Origin: Flavobacteriales bacterium
Lineage (GTDB): Bacteria; Bacteroidota; Bacteroidia; Flavobacteriales; PHOS-HE28
Length of the DNA: 5,927 nt
Assembly (NCBI GenBank): GCA_008016945.1
Contig: SSGN01000127.1
Coordinates: 1-5,927, forward strand
Direction of reading: 5' to 3'
Below the pieces are notes generated by a model. That model saw only the letters and a program-made list of their open reading frames with translations. It did not search any database and was not told where the DNA came from. Position 1 is the stretch's first letter. Each line of letters begins with the position of its first letter. This document shows, piece after piece, positions 1 through 5,671 of this stretch. The position numbers were made by a program, and so were the translations under genes.

Positions 1-726
1 AGCATCCGCAAGAAGGAGGGCCACCGCGTGCGCCAGCCCTTGCAGAAGATGCTGGTGCCCGTGATCGACGCGGCGATGCGCACGCGCCTGGAGGCCATCC
101 GCGACCTGGTGCTGAGCGAGGTGAACGTGAAGGAGCTCGTGATCCTCGACGCCAGCGAGAGCAAGCTCATCAAGAAGATCAAGCCCGACTTCAAGAAGCT
201 CGGTGCGCGCATGGGCAAGTTGATGAAGAGCGTGGCCGCCGCGGTGAACGCCTTCAGTCAGGCGCAGATCGCCGAGCTGGAAACGAACGGCCGCATGACG
301 CTCACGGTGGAAGGTCAGGCGGTGGAACTGCTGCGCGACGATGTGGAGATCACCGCCGAGAACGTGCCGGGGCTGAGCGTGGCCAGCGATGGGCCGCTGA
401 CCGTGGCGCTGGACATCACCCTCACCGATGAACTGGTGCAGGAAGGCATCGCGCGGGAGCTGGTGAGCCGGATCCAGACCCTGCGGAAGGAGAGCGGGCT
501 GGAGGTGACCGACCGGATCGACCTGCGGATCCAGCGCAATGGGAACGCGTCGTTCGAACAGGCCATTCGCCAGCATGCCCGTTGGATCATCGCCGAAACA
601 CTCGCACTAACCGCTGAAGACCAATTACTTACGGACAATCTGCCCCAAGCGGGGAGCACTTCGAGCGAGGTGGTTCTGGACGAGACGACCAGCTGTTTCC
701 TGAGCCTTGTCAGGTCGGCCATTTGA
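1..726 (+). CDS. ileS: Isoleucyl-tRNA synthetase, C-terminal part (5' truncated by window edge)
   Basis: The reading frame is open from base 1 to the TGA at 724-726, giving the last 241 residues of a protein that starts outside the window. IleRS charges tRNA-Ile with isoleucine in the cytoplasm. The catalytic Rossmann domain (HIGH and KMSKS motifs) lies upstream and is not visible. What is seen is the region after the anticodon-binding helices: a stretch beginning VRQPLQKMLVPV, then VNVKELVIL, then KPDFKKLGARMGKLM, and near the end LVQEGIARELVSRIQTLRKESGL. This matches the C-terminal extension of the long, eukaryote-like IleRS class common in Bacteroidota. No C-terminal Cys4 zinc finger of the E. 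coli type is present, as expected for this class. The GTG at 28 is only an internal valine codon. The next gene starts 48 bases downstream on the same strand. The identification is firm; only the upstream extent is unknown. Confidence 0.95.
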   Translation, partial: SIRKKEGHRVRQPLQKMLVPVIDAAMRTRLEAIRDLVLSEVNVKELVILDASESKLIKKIKPDFKKLGARMGKLMKSVAAAVNAFSQAQIAELETNGRMTLTVEGQAVELLRDDVEITAENVPGLSVASDGPLTVALDITLTDELVQEGIARELVSRIQTLRKESGLEVTDRIDLRIQRNGNASFEQAIRQHARWIIAETLALTAEDQLLTDNLPQAGSTSSEVVLDETTSCFLSLVRSAI

Positions 727-748
727 CGCGGGTGGGCTACTATATTTG
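723..748 (+). promoter_or_regulatory. Candidate Bacteroidota promoter before the DksA/TraR-like gene
   Basis: TATATTTG at 741-748 is an exact match to the Bacteroidota -7 consensus TAnnTTTG. A TTG at 723-725, overlapping the ileS stop codon, could be the -33 element, but the 15-base spacing is a little short for that class. Transcription would begin around 753, leaving a leader of about 20 bases before the ATG at 775. The placement suggests that the DksA-like gene and lspA can be expressed independently of ileS. Confidence 0.55.
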
Positions 749-774
749 CGGACATTTTCAAAACCGGGATAGTC

Positions 775-1722
775 ATGGCCAAGAAACCAGCGAAAAAGGC
801 CGCGAAGCCAGTGAAGGCCGCGCCGAAGAAAGCCGTCAAGTCCGCCGCTAAGCCGGCGGCCAAGAAGGCTGCGCCGAAGAAAGCCGCCAAGGCCCCGGTG
901 AAGAAGACCACCAAGCCCGCTGCCAAGAAAACGGCCAAGGCTCCCGTGAAGAAGACGGTGGCCAAAACAACGAGCAAGCCCACCAAGGCGGTCGTGGCCA
1001 AGAAGCCGGTTTCGAAAGCCGCGAAGAAGGCCGTGGCTGCGCCGAAGGCCGTGGTGAAAAAAACAGCACCGGCCAAGGTGGCGCCGAAGCCCAAGACCGT
1101 GGTGAAGTCGACGCCGGCCAAGGCGGCGCCGAAAAAGCCCGAACCGAAACCAGTACCCGCTCCCAAGAGCACAAAGCCGGCTCCAGTACCGGAAAAGCCC
1201 GTGAAGAAGGAACCCAAGAAGGAGGAGAAGGTCGCGCCGAAAGAAACGAAGGTGACCAACAAACCGTTGGTGACCCAGGTGGTGGCTCCGAACCGGCCCA
1301 TGGCGGCGCCGGTGGTGAAGAAACAGGTATCCACCCTGGAGAGCCCGGATAAGGTGCGGTACAGCGATGAGGAGCTCAGCGAGTTCCGCGACCTGATCAA
1401 CAAGAAGCTGGACGAGGCCCGCAAGGACTACGACCTGCTGAAGCAAACACTGGCGAACACCGACAACAACGGCACGGACGACACCAGCCCTTCGTTCAAG
1501 ATGATCGAGGATGGCAGTGAGACCCTGAGCCGCGAGGAGACCGCACAACTCGCGGGTCGTCAGGAGAAGTTCATCAAGCACCTGGAGGACGCCCTACTGC
1601 GGATCCGCAACAAGACGTACGGCATCTGCCGCGTCACCGGCCGGTTGATCAGCAAAGAGCGCTTGCGCCTGGTGCCGCACGCCACCCTGAGCATCGAGGC
1701 CAAACAGCAGATGGGCAATTGA
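775..1722 (+). CDS. DksA/TraR-family protein with long histone H1-like Lys/Ala/Pro N-terminal tail
   Basis: This 315-residue protein has two parts. Residues 1-160 are low-complexity Lys/Ala/Pro/Val/Thr (52 lysines in 160), resembling histone H1 or bacterial H1-like tails, presumably disordered and nucleic-acid binding. Residues ~193-315 match the DksA/TraR fold: an acidic helical hairpin (~195-280), then the zinc-finger position (TYGICRVTGRLISKERLR) and a last helix. DksA proteins enter the RNA polymerase secondary channel and modulate initiation with ppGpp. Aligning on E. coli DksA C114/C117/C135/C138, only the first cysteine remains (C285); the others become T288, S306 and A309, so zinc binding is unlikely. 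This degenerate finger is typical of the Bacteroidota homologues. A DxxDxA tip motif is not evident. The ATG at 775 begins the lysine-rich repeat directly and lies ~27 bases after a TAnnTTTG box. It sits between ileS and lspA. Family membership is well supported; the actual role on polymerase or on DNA is not. Confidence 0.88.
   Translation: MAKKPAKKAAKPVKAAPKKAVKSAAKPAAKKAAPKKAAKAPVKKTTKPAAKKTAKAPVKKTVAKTTSKPTKAVVAKKPVSKAAKKAVAAPKAVVKKTAPAKVAPKPKTVVKSTPAKAAPKKPEPKPVPAPKSTKPAPVPEKPVKKEPKKEEKVAPKETKVTNKPLVTQVVAPNRPMAAPVVKKQVSTLESPDKVRYSDEELSEFRDLINKKLDEARKDYDLLKQTLANTDNNGTDDTSPSFKMIEDGSETLSREETAQLAGRQEKFIKHLEDALLRIRNKTYGICRVTGRLISKERLRLVPHATLSIEAKQQMGN
778..1254 (+). repeat. Degenerate KKA/KAP-type coding repeat region
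   Basis: The bases encoding residues 2-160 of the DksA-like protein are built from imperfect AAG-AAG-GCC-like units. The peptide KAPVKKT occurs at residues 39-45 and 55-61 (bases 889-909 and 937-957, a 48-base offset), and PAKxAPK occurs twice around residues 99-119. The repeats are imperfect rather than freshly duplicated. They also explain the long antisense open frames across this stretch, because the codon pattern contains few stop complements. Confidence 0.7.
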
Positions 1723-1764
1723 CCGCAGGGTCGGTGATCGTCACACAGGGGTTCTACCATAGTG

Positions 1765-1787
1765 GTGGTCCCCGGCTTCCGGTCCAC
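1765..1787 (+). other. Small hairpin just upstream of lspA
   Basis: GTGG (1765-1768) pairs with CCAC (1784-1787), and CCGG (1772-1775) pairs with CCGG (1779-1782) across a 3-base loop, with an asymmetric internal loop between the two stems. The structure ends five bases before the lspA ATG, within the 70-base gap after the DksA-like gene. It might affect lspA translation, but the pairing is short and no T-run follows, so it is not a convincing terminator. Confidence 0.25.
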
Positions 1788-1792
1788 AGCGC

Positions 1793-2464
1793 ATGAAGAA
1801 ATCCATCCTCATCATCCTGCTCGTGCTGCTGGCCGACCAGGCTTTGAAGGTGTGGGTGAAGCTGAACTTCTACTACGACAGCGCCATCCCGATCCTGGGC
1901 GACAAGGGCTATCTGCACTTCATCGAGAACCGGGGCATGGCTTTCGGGATGGAGTTCGGCGGCGAATGGGGCAAACTGCTGCTTACGCTGTTCCGGATCG
2001 GAGCGGTAACGGCCATCGGCTACAGCCTGTACCGCATGATCCAGCGCGGTGCGGGTGTCCGCATGGTGGTCAGCATATCGCTGATCCTCGCCGGGGCGTT
2101 GGGCAACATCATCGACAGCACGTTCTACGGTGTGATCTTCAGCGCCAGCACACCCTACCAGAAGGCCGTGCTGTTCCCGCCCGATGGTGGTTATGCCCCC
2201 TTCTTACACGGGGCCGTGGTGGACATGTTCTACTTCCCGCTGATCGAGGGACGCCTCCCGGAATGGCTGCCGTTCTGGGGCGGCGAACACTTCGTGTTCT
2301 TCCGGCCTGTGTTCAACATCGCCGATGCGGCCATCTCGGTGGGCATCGGGCTGTTCATCCTTGCACAGCGCCGCCAGACCCGTCACGAGGCGGCAGCATC
2401 CGCAGCCGCACCTGAAGCGCCCGCCCCTCTTGCCGAGCGCACGAGCGATCCGCTGACGAACTGA
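1793..2464 (+). CDS. lspA: Lipoprotein signal peptidase (signal peptidase II)
   Basis: This 223-residue inner-membrane aspartyl protease cleaves the signal peptide of diacylglyceryl-modified prolipoproteins before the lipid-bearing cysteine. Hydrophobic segments fit four membrane helices, at ~3-14, ~62-80, ~90-107 and ~177-191. Conserved elements in order are D15/K19 (ADQALK), ENRGMAFG (45-52), GALGNIID (101-108), VVD (142-144) and FNIAD (174-178). By alignment with E. coli and P. aeruginosa LspA, the catalytic pair is D144 and D178. The distance between the D108 motif and D144 is 36 residues, against about 9 in proteobacterial enzymes, and a PLIEG...FWGGEHFVFFRPVF loop follows; both are typical of Bacteroidota LspA. 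Residues ~198-223 form an Ala/Pro-rich tail that looks dispensable. No Shine-Dalgarno is evident before the ATG, which is chosen because the first helix starts right after it. It is probably co-transcribed with the DksA-like gene 70 bases upstream. Confidence 0.95.
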   Translation: MKKSILIILLVLLADQALKVWVKLNFYYDSAIPILGDKGYLHFIENRGMAFGMEFGGEWGKLLLTLFRIGAVTAIGYSLYRMIQRGAGVRMVVSISLILAGALGNIIDSTFYGVIFSASTPYQKAVLFPPDGGYAPFLHGAVVDMFYFPLIEGRLPEWLPFWGGEHFVFFRPVFNIADAAISVGIGLFILAQRRQTRHEAAASAAAPEAPAPLAERTSDPLTN

Positions 2465-2485
2465 CGTCCAACGCGCCCGATCCAC

Positions 2486-2512
2486 GCACAGGTCGAACAC
2501 GTGGCCCTGTGC
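2486..2512. terminator. Possible bidirectional terminator hairpin between lspA and asd
   Basis: GCACAGG (2486-2492) and CCTGTGC (2506-2512) form a perfect 7-bp stem with a 13-base loop, in the 48-base gap between the two convergent stop codons. The right arm ends exactly at the asd stop codon. There is no T-run on either side, so a classical intrinsic terminator is not demonstrated; the location is the main support. Confidence 0.4.
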
Positions 2513-3520
2513 TCACGCAGCGGGGTTCCGCCCGTTCAACAACCCCTCCCGCACCAGCAATTCCGCGATCTGCACAGCATTCGTGGCGGCACCCTTGCGT
2601 AGGTTGTCGGCCACGATCCAGAGATTCAGCGTGCGCGGTTGTGTCTCATCGCGGCGCAGGCGGCCTACGAACACTTCATCGCGCCCATGGGCGATCAGCG
2701 GCATGGGGTAGCCATCGTTCGCGGGATCGTCGAGCAGGGCGATGCCCGGCGCGTTGCGCAGCAGTTCGCGCACGGCATCGAGCTCGAACTCCTTGGCGAA
2801 TTCCACGTTCACGGCCTCGCTATGGCCCCCGGTCACGGGCACGCGCACGGCGGTGGCGGTCACACGGATCGTCGGATCCAGGATCTTCTTCGTCTCGTGT
2901 ACGAGCTTCATCTCCTCCTTCGTGTAGCCGTTGTCGGTGAACACGTCGCAGCGCGGGATCACGTTGCGGTGGATGGGGAACGGATAGGCCTTCTCACCCG
3001 CCACGCCCTGCTGCTCATCATCGAGCTGGTGCATGGCCTTCACACCGGTGCCCGTCACACTCTGGTAGGTGGAAACGATCACACGCTGCACGCCGAACGC
3101 CTTGTGCAATGGCGCCAGCGCGAGTACCATCTGTATCGTGCTGCAGTTGGGGTTGGCGATGATGCGGTCAGCCGCCGTGAGCACATGTCCGTTGATCTCG
3201 GGCACCACCAGCTTCTTGTCCGGTTCCATGCGCCACGCGCTGCTGTTGTCGATCACCGTGCAACCCACCTCCGCGAAACGCGGCGCCCACTCCAATGAAG
3301 TGCCGCCACCAGCGGAGAAAAGGGCGATGTCCGGGCGCCGCGCGATGGCCTCCTCCATGCCGATCACGGTCACATCCTTTCCACGGAAACACACGGTGCT
3401 GCCCACGCTCTTCGCGCTGGCCACGGGCAGCAGTTCATCCACAGGGAAATTGCGCTCTTCGAGCACCTTCAGCATCACGCCACCGACCATGCCTGTGGCT
3501 CCGACAACAGCGATCTTCAT
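2513..3520 (-). CDS. asd: Aspartate-semialdehyde dehydrogenase
   Basis: This 335-residue cytoplasmic enzyme reduces beta-aspartyl phosphate to aspartate semialdehyde with NADPH, the branch-point step to lysine, diaminopimelate, threonine and methionine. The N-terminal dinucleotide-binding loop is GATGMVGG (7-14). The catalytic cysteine is C126 in NPNCSTIQM, followed by TYQSVTGTG (151-159, with Q153). KEEMKLVHETKKIL (201-214) supplies substrate-phosphate contacts, and VPVTGGHSE (227-235) carries the catalytic histidine H233. The end, RKGAATNAVQIAELL (308-322), is the conserved C-terminal helix that closes the active site. The length is normal for the bacterial family. The ATG at 3520 opens directly into the Rossmann strand MKIAVVGATG, so the start is secure although no Shine-Dalgarno is visible. 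The gene is convergent with lspA and lies 91 bases downstream of hsdM on the same strand. No catalytic residue is missing, so it should be functional. Confidence 0.97.
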   Translation of the reverse strand: MKIAVVGATGMVGGVMLKVLEERNFPVDELLPVASAKSVGSTVCFRGKDVTVIGMEEAIARRPDIALFSAGGGTSLEWAPRFAEVGCTVIDNSSAWRMEPDKKLVVPEINGHVLTAADRIIANPNCSTIQMVLALAPLHKAFGVQRVIVSTYQSVTGTGVKAMHQLDDEQQGVAGEKAYPFPIHRNVIPRCDVFTDNGYTKEEMKLVHETKKILDPTIRVTATAVRVPVTGGHSEAVNVEFAKEFELDAVRELLRNAPGIALLDDPANDGYPMPLIAHGRDEVFVGRLRRDETQPRTLNLWIVADNLRKGAATNAVQIAELLVREGLLNGRNPAA

Positions 3521-3548
3521 TGCAGGGGTTGCCGCATTGAACGGCGCC

Positions 3549-3556
3549 CGAAAATA
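3549..3556 (-). promoter_or_regulatory. Weak candidate -7 box for asd
   Basis: On the - strand this reads TATTTTCG, one mismatch from the Bacteroidota TAnnTTTG box, 28 bases before the asd ATG. No TTG was found at a proper distance for a -33 element. It overlaps the T-rich side of the hairpin described at 3551-3569, so one sequence may be read either as promoter or as terminator tail. Confidence 0.3.
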
Positions 3557-3569
3557 CTCCGCTGGCGGA
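3551..3569 (-). terminator. Possible weak terminator after hsdM
   Basis: In the - strand direction, TCCGC-CA-GCGGA (3569-3558) is a perfect short inverted repeat followed by a GTATTTT run. The stem is only 4-5 bp, with a very tight loop. It lies about 43 bases after the hsdM stop and before the asd start, a sensible place to separate the accessory genes from asd transcription. Confidence 0.3.
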
Positions 3570-3611
3570 TGCTGGTGCGCTCTGATGCCCGAACCGGCGC
3601 CGATGAGAAGG

Positions 3612-5087
3612 CTACCCTTTCAGGTCCTCCGCGATCGCCCTGAACTCCTTCAGCGCCGCCTCCAGGTCCTGCACGATCTCCGCCGCCAGCACGCCCGGCT
3701 CGGGCAGGTTGGCGCTGTCCTCCAGGCTCTCATCCTTCAGCCAGAAGATGTCCAGGCTGGCCTTGTCGCGGGCCATGATCTCGTCGTACGTGTACTTGCG
3801 CCAGCGGCCCTCCGGCGTCTTCGCGCTCCAGGTCTCCTTGCGCTTGTGGCGGTCGGCGGGGTTGTAGCAGGCGATGAAGTCCACCAGGTCCTCGTACCGG
3901 AGCGGGTCGGTCTTCAGCGTGTGCTTGATGTTGGTGCGGTAGTCGTAGATCCACACCTCCTTGGTCCACGGGGTCTTCGCGCCGGGCTTGTTCTCGAAGA
4001 AGAGCACGTTCGCCTTAACGCCCTGCGCGTAGAAGAGGCCGGTGGGCAGGCGCAGGATGGTGTGCAGCTCGGTGGTGCGCAGCAGCTGCTTGCGCACGTT
4101 CTCGCCCGCGCCGCCCTCGAACAGCACGTTGTCCGGCAGCACCACGGCCGCAGTGCCGCCCGGTTTCAGCATGCTGCAGATGTGCTGCACGAAGTTGAGC
4201 TGCTTGTTGCTGGTGGTGGCCCAGAAGTCCTGACGGTTGTAGGTGAGGGCCTCGCGCTTTTCCTCCCCATCATCGTTGGTCACCGTTACGCTGCTCTTCT
4301 TGCCGAATGGCGGGTTGGTGAGCACGTGGTCGAACTTCTTCGCGGGTGTGGTGCGCAGGCTGTCGTCGCGGATGATGTCGGCCTCGTGGTCCATGTCACC
4401 TACGTTGTGCAGGAAGAGGTTCATCAGGCACAGGCGCGCGGTGCTGGTCACGATCTCCCAGCCGTGGAAGGTCTCGTACTTCAGGAACCTCAGCTGGTCC
4501 TTGTTCAGCTTGTGCTGCTTGGTGAGGTGGTCGTAGGCCGCGAGGAAGAAGCCGCCGGTGCCGCAGGCCGGGTCGGCGATGGTGTGCTCGGGCTGCGGGC
4601 GCACGCACTCCACCATGGCCTGGATCAACGGGCGCGGCGTGAAGTACTGGCCCGCGCCGCTCTTGGTGTCCTCGGCGTTCTTCTGCAGCAGGCCCTCGTA
4701 GATGTCGCCCTTCACGTCGGCGCCCAGCAGCACCCAGCTCTCGCCGTCGATCAGCTGGATCAGCTTGTGCAGTTTGGCCGGGTCGCTGATCTTGTTCTGG
4801 GCTTTCACGAAGATGTCGCCCAGCATGCCGGTCTTCTTGCCCAACTCGTCGAGCAGCTTCACGTAGTGGCTCTCCAGCTCAGCGCCGCTCTTGCCGCGAA
4901 GGCTCTGCCAGTCGAAACCCTTCGGCACCTTGGTGTCGCGCTTGTATATCGGCCCGCTGTACTCGTCGGCCATCTTCAGGAACAGCAGGTAGGTGAGCTG
5001 CTCCAGGTAGTCGCCGTAACCTACGCCATCATCACGCAGGGTGTGGCAGAAGTTCCAGACTTTGTTGACGATGGCGGTGGAGGTCAT
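3612..5087 (-). CDS. hsdM: Type I restriction-modification DNA methyltransferase subunit (N6-adenine), solitary
   Basis: This 491-residue protein is the modification subunit of a type I system; it transfers a methyl group from S-adenosylmethionine to adenine N6 at sites chosen by an HsdS partner. Residues ~5-130 form the helical HsdM_N domain (VWNFCHTLRDDGVGYGDYL, then LLFLKMADE). GQYFTPRPL (146-154) leads into the methyltransferase fold, with SAM-binding motif I DPACGTGGF (172-180) and catalytic motif IV NPPF (258-261). A later LRLPTGLFYAQGVKANVLFF segment is also typical. The C-terminal end is helical (LEAALKEFRAIAEDLKG), the part that normally contacts HsdS. All key residues are intact and the length is normal. 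The ATG at 5087 is preferred because homologues start MTxxAIVxKVW; an in-frame GTG at 5105 would add six residues of poor character. It begins 21 bases after the PIN-domain stop, suggesting one transcript. No hsdS or hsdR lies downstream; asd follows. Confidence 0.95.
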   Translation of the reverse strand: MTSTAIVNKVWNFCHTLRDDGVGYGDYLEQLTYLLFLKMADEYSGPIYKRDTKVPKGFDWQSLRGKSGAELESHYVKLLDELGKKTGMLGDIFVKAQNKISDPAKLHKLIQLIDGESWVLLGADVKGDIYEGLLQKNAEDTKSGAGQYFTPRPLIQAMVECVRPQPEHTIADPACGTGGFFLAAYDHLTKQHKLNKDQLRFLKYETFHGWEIVTSTARLCLMNLFLHNVGDMDHEADIIRDDSLRTTPAKKFDHVLTNPPFGKKSSVTVTNDDGEEKREALTYNRQDFWATTSNKQLNFVQHICSMLKPGGTAAVVLPDNVLFEGGAGENVRKQLLRTTELHTILRLPTGLFYAQGVKANVLFFENKPGAKTPWTKEVWIYDYRTNIKHTLKTDPLRYEDLVDFIACYNPADRHKRKETWSAKTPEGRWRKYTYDEIMARDKASLDIFWLKDESLEDSANLPEPGVLAAEIVQDLEAALKEFRAIAEDLKG

Positions 5088-5108
5088 CGGGGAAGGGAAA
5101 AGCACGGG

Positions 5109-5483
5109 TTATTTCGCGTAAAGGACCACCTCCACTTCGGGTTTCAACTTGCTGAAGACCTTGTCCGCCGTTATCAACGGGATGCCCAGGTGCAGGGCTG
5201 TACCGGCGATCACCGCGTCGGGCAACTTCAATTTGTAGCGCAGGCGAAGGTCAACCGCGCGGTCCTGGATGGATCGATGGATCTCCTCCAATGCGCAACG
5301 GTCAAGGAAGCGTTGCACCTGCACCAAATGATCCTCGTCCGCTCCGTGGTACACCATGGCCGCCATGCGCACCATGGCGCTCGCGACCACTTCACGGCCC
5401 CTCAAAAGCTCATGGGCGGACTTGTCGCCACCCAAGATGTAGAGCAGGATGCCGTTGTCGATGGCGACACGCTCATACCTCAT
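5109..5483 (-). CDS. PIN-domain protein, probable VapC-like toxin with atypical active site
   Basis: This 124-residue protein has the size and motif layout of a PIN-domain toxin; such proteins are usually Mg-dependent ribonucleases held in check by an adjacent antitoxin. D9 (VAIDNGILLYIL) corresponds to the first active-site Asp. D89 in KLPDAVIAGTALHLGIPLIT and D107 in TADKVFSKL correspond to the third and fourth acidic positions. Two deviations are visible: the usual D-T-N of strand 1 reads D-N-G, and the conserved Glu of the second helix is absent, since the matching stretch reads SAMVRMAAMVYHG (35-47) with no acidic residue. Activity may therefore be reduced, or an acidic residue from elsewhere, such as E66 or E67, may substitute. 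The ATG at 5483 lies inside the end of the small upstream ORF (11-base overlap), indicating translational coupling as in many toxin-antitoxin operons; hsdM follows after 21 bases. The fold assignment is good; the toxin function is inferred. Confidence 0.85.
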   Translation of the reverse strand: MRYERVAIDNGILLYILGGDKSAHELLRGREVVASAMVRMAAMVYHGADEDHLVQVQRFLDRCALEEIHRSIQDRAVDLRLRYKLKLPDAVIAGTALHLGIPLITADKVFSKLKPEVEVVLYAK

Positions 5484-5646
5484 CGCGGAGCGCGCGTTGG
5501 AACTTCACCGGATCGGCGTGCAACGGTGCGGTGCCCACCAGGTCGCTGAAGTCCGCGCCCTTCTTCGGGCGGCTCCGCCGGCTGGCGGTCTTCATGATGC
5601 TCTTCATGCGCCGCTTCGTGGTGCGCTTGGTTACGATGTGGACCAT
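5473..5646 (-). CDS. Small basic protein, candidate antitoxin for the adjacent PIN protein
   Basis: The frame ends with TGA at 5473-5475, inside the PIN gene, an 11-base overlap typical of antitoxin-toxin pairs. The start is uncertain. The ATG at 5646 gives 57 residues and is the longest choice lying downstream of both the neighbour's stop and the TAnnTTTG box at 5651-5658. If that box is used, transcription starts almost at this ATG, so ATG 5607 (44 residues) or ATG 5595 (40 residues) may be the true start. An in-frame ATG at 5679 precedes the box and overlaps the upstream gene, so it is disfavoured. The N-terminal half is strongly basic (TKRTTKRRMKSIMKT, RRSRPKK). The C-terminal half, GADFSDLVGTAPLHADPVKFQRALRDEV by position up to the stop, ends in a short charged segment like those antitoxins insert into PIN partners. 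I recognise no named antitoxin family; the role rests on position, size and overlap. Confidence 0.55.
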   Translation of the reverse strand: MVHIVTKRTTKRRMKSIMKTASRRSRPKKGADFSDLVGTAPLHADPVKFQRALRDEV

Positions 5647-5650
5647 GACC

Positions 5651-5658
5651 CAAATGTA
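5651..5658 (-). promoter_or_regulatory. Candidate -7 box for the antitoxin-PIN-hsdM cluster
   Basis: On the - strand this reads TACATTTG, an exact TAnnTTTG match, 13 bases after the stop codon of the upstream gene and immediately before the small antitoxin-like ORF. No clear TTG -33 element is visible at the expected distance. If real, it makes the antitoxin, PIN gene and hsdM one transcript independent of the upstream gene, and places the start of transcription near 5646. Confidence 0.5.
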
Positions 5659-5671
5659 AGCGGCGACCCGC

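Noticed and set aside
315..1581. Two long - strand frames (369 and 318 residues) opposite ileS and the DksA-like gene
   Set aside because: They are mirror images of the Lys/Ala/Pro repeat (AAG and GCC codons read as Leu/Phe/Gly-rich strings) and cross the ileS end, the promoter and the repeat tail; no plausible protein features.
1762..2415. + strand 217-residue frame overlapping lspA
   Set aside because: It lies in another frame of lspA, which carries all conserved LspA motifs; the alternative translation is Arg/Pro/His-rich with no family signal.
2465..3000. Small + strand frames opposite the 3' part of asd (for example 2509-2940 and 2639-3298)
   Set aside because: They are antisense to conserved asd sequence and show Arg/His-rich composition with no motif.
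5088..5105. GTG at 5105 as the hsdM start
   Set aside because: It adds only MLFPSP before the MTSTAIVNKVW start seen in homologues, and the ATG at 5087 is the better codon; it cannot be fully excluded because it lies three bases from the PIN stop.
3069..5549. An 826-residue open frame on the + strand across asd, hsdM and the PIN gene
   Set aside because: It is antisense to three well-recognised genes, its composition is rich in His, Leu, Val, Arg and Gln without domain motifs, and its openness follows from GC-rich codon bias on the opposite strand.
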